Assembly: GCA_014729935.1 (NCBI GenBank)
Contig: WJJB01000519.1
Location: forward strand, 1 to 24,419
Reading direction: 5' to 3'
Origin: Candidatus Bathyarchaeota archaeon
Lineage (GTDB): Archaea; Asgardarchaeota; Lokiarchaeia; Sigyniarchaeales; Sigyniarchaeaceae
DNA length: 24,419 nucleotides
Shown: positions 23,222 to 24,419 of the stretch, piece after piece
Layout: every line of letters begins with the position of its first letter
Numbering within the stretch: the stretch's first letter is position 1
Notes under the pieces: model-generated
Database searches by the model: none
The model's input: only the letters and a program-made list of their open reading frames with translations
What the model was told of the DNA's origin: nothing
Made by a program: the position numbers and the translations under genes

Positions 23222-23569
23222 CTATTCAGCATCCCTATCCGCCCAAAATTCCATCAACCTAAATCCCGTGGCTATGGCCATCACACCTGCTAATCCACGA
23301 AGTGCAAGAACTGCCACCAGCTGACCACTGAACTCCATTGTTGTACTGAAATTCACCATCTGGTATATGGCATATATCACTTGTATAAATCCCATGATGA
23401 TAATGATGACGCCTGCAGGACGCACGAGCTTCACGTTCAACCACATGACCAAGGTTATAGAACCCATGACTATCAAGCCAATTTCAAGATAATCCATCAT
23501 GAGGAAAATTGAGACCACGATGCTAGCAAGAATTGCAATGTTTATCGAGAATTCAATTTTTTGTTCCAT
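23222..23569 (-). CDS. Small four-helix membrane protein (115 aa)
   Basis: Four hydrophobic segments are clear: about residues 9-27 (INIAILASIVVSIFLMM), 28-45 (EIGLIVMGSITLVMWL), 52-71 (AGVIIIIMGFIQVIYAIYQM) and 84-104 (LVAVLALRGLAGVMAIATGF). Loops are short, with VKLVRPAG between helices 2 and 3 basic and probably cytoplasmic. The C-terminus is short and charged (MEFWADRDAE). No transporter or enzyme motif is seen, and no family is recognised. The promoter region, with a TATTCC/TTTATT-type box 30-38 bases upstream, overlaps the edge of the GTPase remnant. A short near-palindrome (GATGG...CCATC around TTTAAC) lies just before the ATG (23574-23589). Confidence 0.65.
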   Translation of the reverse strand: MEQKIEFSINIAILASIVVSIFLMMDYLEIGLIVMGSITLVMWLNVKLVRPAGVIIIIMGFIQVIYAIYQMVNFSTTMEFSGQLVAVLALRGLAGVMAIATGFRLMEFWADRDAE

Positions 23570-23588
23570 GAAAGATGGTTTAACCCAT

Positions 23589-23747
23589 CAAGGAATAAAT
23601 GTTTTCATTCCATCGGGCTACTTCCGAATCCAAGCGAACGCGAGTGCACCGGTTCCCTTCAAGCCATTCTTCCGCTGAAACTTGTGGCATCTTTGTCCAG
23701 CGACCGCATAGACTTGAAACACGACATAGGAGACATTGACAACCAAG
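23589..23747 (-). pseudogene. Decayed partial copy of the MglA-like GTPase gene
   Basis: These 159 bases align with 21341-21500 of the intact GTPase gene at roughly 87% identity by eye (about 20 mismatches and one gap). In frame the minus strand reads VSYVVFQVYAVAGQRCHKFQ, then RKNGLKGTGALAFAW, against VSNVVFQVYTVAGQRRHKFQ in the intact protein. A one-base deletion near 23632, just before the part matching DSDVAQWNENIYS, shifts the frame and runs into TAG. Neither the P-loop nor the NKRD half is present. It is therefore a fragment of residues about 58-109 of a second GTPase copy, relic of a duplication or of a lost neighbour. Confidence 0.85.
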
Positions 23748-23810
23748 GGTTCAATGGTCCTGTGAATGTATTAATGCGTGCGGAGTCTCTTTCAATTATC
23801 ATGGAACAAG

Positions 23811-24419
23811 GTGATTTTCATCTGGCACGTTTTCATCGACTTGCATAACGTGATCGTGAAAATTGAAGCCGTGGGACGTAGATACAGGGAATTCGTGCTG
23901 AATGCATTAACGATAGCGGGCGTGGATGAAGATGTTGGAGCCAAAGCGTTTAATAAAGCACATCAATATTGGATTGCAGAATTTAAGCATCTTAACTGCA
24001 AAAGGGACCCTTTATCTAATCCCATGGAAGAATTCATGAAAAAAATGAGAAAGATCGATAAAAAGTGGATAAATATCATTCTTGAAGTCGTTCCGAGTAA
24101 CAAGCGTGAACATGTCGCCATAGAACTCTCCACAGAAAACGCAGAACACGGGGCGATGGCAAGTGGTTCCATGAATGACTTGCACTTGGATGCCATACAG
24201 GCAATCCGGCAAATAGCTTCCTGGGATGACGTGAGAATTCATGTCGCATCCAGCGCGCGATCGAGTCATATCAAGGGCGTTGTAGATCTCGCTGGTTTGG
24301 AAAATATCATTGATACAATTATCGGTTTTGATACCGTTCAAGCTCCAAAGAAAGCACCGGGGAGCAAGTATTATGAAAGGATGCTTGAAAAAGTTCATGC
24401 CTCCCCGGAAAACTCTTTC
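23811..24419 (+). CDS. Unrecognised protein, C-terminal part missing (runs off the right edge)
   Basis: An open frame runs without a stop from 23775 to the window end. GTG codons at 23811, 23850 and 23856 can start it; none has a strong ribosome-binding site, so the start given is the outer choice. From 23850 the product reads MIVKIEAVGRRYREFVLNAL and continues helical (TIAGVDEDVGAKAFNKAHQY, then WIAEFKHLNC), followed by KREHVAIELSTENAEH, a block LHLDAIQAIRQIASWDDVRIHV, then ASSARSSHIKGVVDLAGLEN and a basic stretch QAPKKAPGSKYYERML. At least 190 residues, soluble, with helical and strand-like parts. The codon pattern is better than that of the opposing minus-strand frames (23963-24398). No family recognised. 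Confidence 0.55.
   Translation, partial: MIFIWHVFIDLHNVIVKIEAVGRRYREFVLNALTIAGVDEDVGAKAFNKAHQYWIAEFKHLNCKRDPLSNPMEEFMKKMRKIDKKWINIILEVVPSNKREHVAIELSTENAEHGAMASGSMNDLHLDAIQAIRQIASWDDVRIHVASSARSSHIKGVVDLAGLENIIDTIIGFDTVQAPKKAPGSKYYERMLEKVHASPENSF

Noticed and set aside
24012..24398. Minus-strand frame of 128 codons at the right edge
   Set aside because: The opposing plus frame is longer, open to the edge, and has a more protein-like composition; the minus product is Cys/His/Phe-rich in the way shadow frames are.

Overview
The window reads as archaeal chromosome, most plausibly from an Asgard (Loki-/Heimdall-like) or related lineage carrying the tetrahydromethanopterin/methanofuran C1 pathway. 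The evidence is a thermosome subunit, an archaeal proteasome beta subunit, two methanofuran-biosynthesis genes (mfnF, mfnE), an archaeal-type 6-phospho-3-hexuloisomerase, an MglA/Arf-like small GTPase, a giant N-glycosylation-rich beta-helix/Ig surface protein, TATA-type promoters close to start codons, and GGAGG/GAGGTG ribosome-binding sites with some TTG/GTG starts. The Asgard placement is inference, since there is no rRNA or ribosomal protein here. No tRNA, rRNA, CRISPR array or insertion sequence was recognised.

Layout. Positions 1-185 hold the 5' end of an unrecognised minus-strand gene. Positions 301-7680 are a single 2459-codon gene for an exported protein: N-terminal hydrophobic segment, right-handed beta-helix, then 14 tandem Ig-like repeats. 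Positions 7901-8587 encode a proteasome beta subunit in which the catalytic Thr1 is replaced by Ala. From 9 to 12.6 kb lie a small unknown gene, hxlB (minus), a small Cys-containing protein, and the overlapping pair mfnF-mfnE (plus). From 12.5 to 16.5 kb a minus-strand block holds an unknown 253-aa protein overlapping a D12-class adenine DNA methyltransferase gene, a membrane-attached zinc-ribbon protein, and the thermosome subunit. From 16.8 to 21.7 kb come a GNAT acetyltransferase, an orphan 595-aa protein with a very basic tail, a small unknown protein, an AhpD-like carboxymuconolactone decarboxylase protein, an RraA/HMG-aldolase-like protein and the MglA-like GTPase. From 21.9 to 24.4 kb come an MBL-fold hydrolase, a possible 41-aa ORF, a four-helix membrane protein, a frameshifted remnant of a second copy of the GTPase gene, and an unrecognised gene running off the right edge.

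How it fits together. mfnF/mfnE make the furan-phenoxy core of methanofuran, the C1 carrier of the archaeal Wood-Ljungdahl or formaldehyde-oxidation branch. hxlB handles hexulose-6-phosphate/fructose-6-phosphate exchange, which also touches formaldehyde, so the 9.3-12.6 kb region has a loose one-carbon theme. The thermosome and proteasome subunits are proteostasis genes with their own promoters.

Most interesting points: the Thr1-less proteasome beta subunit; the decayed partial GTPase duplication 2.1 kb from its intact relative; the methyltransferase/unknown overlapping gene pair as a possible uncharacterised modification-linked system; near-palindromes with TATA-like cores in front of the thermosome and AhpD-like genes (and two weaker cases); and the 14-repeat Ig array.
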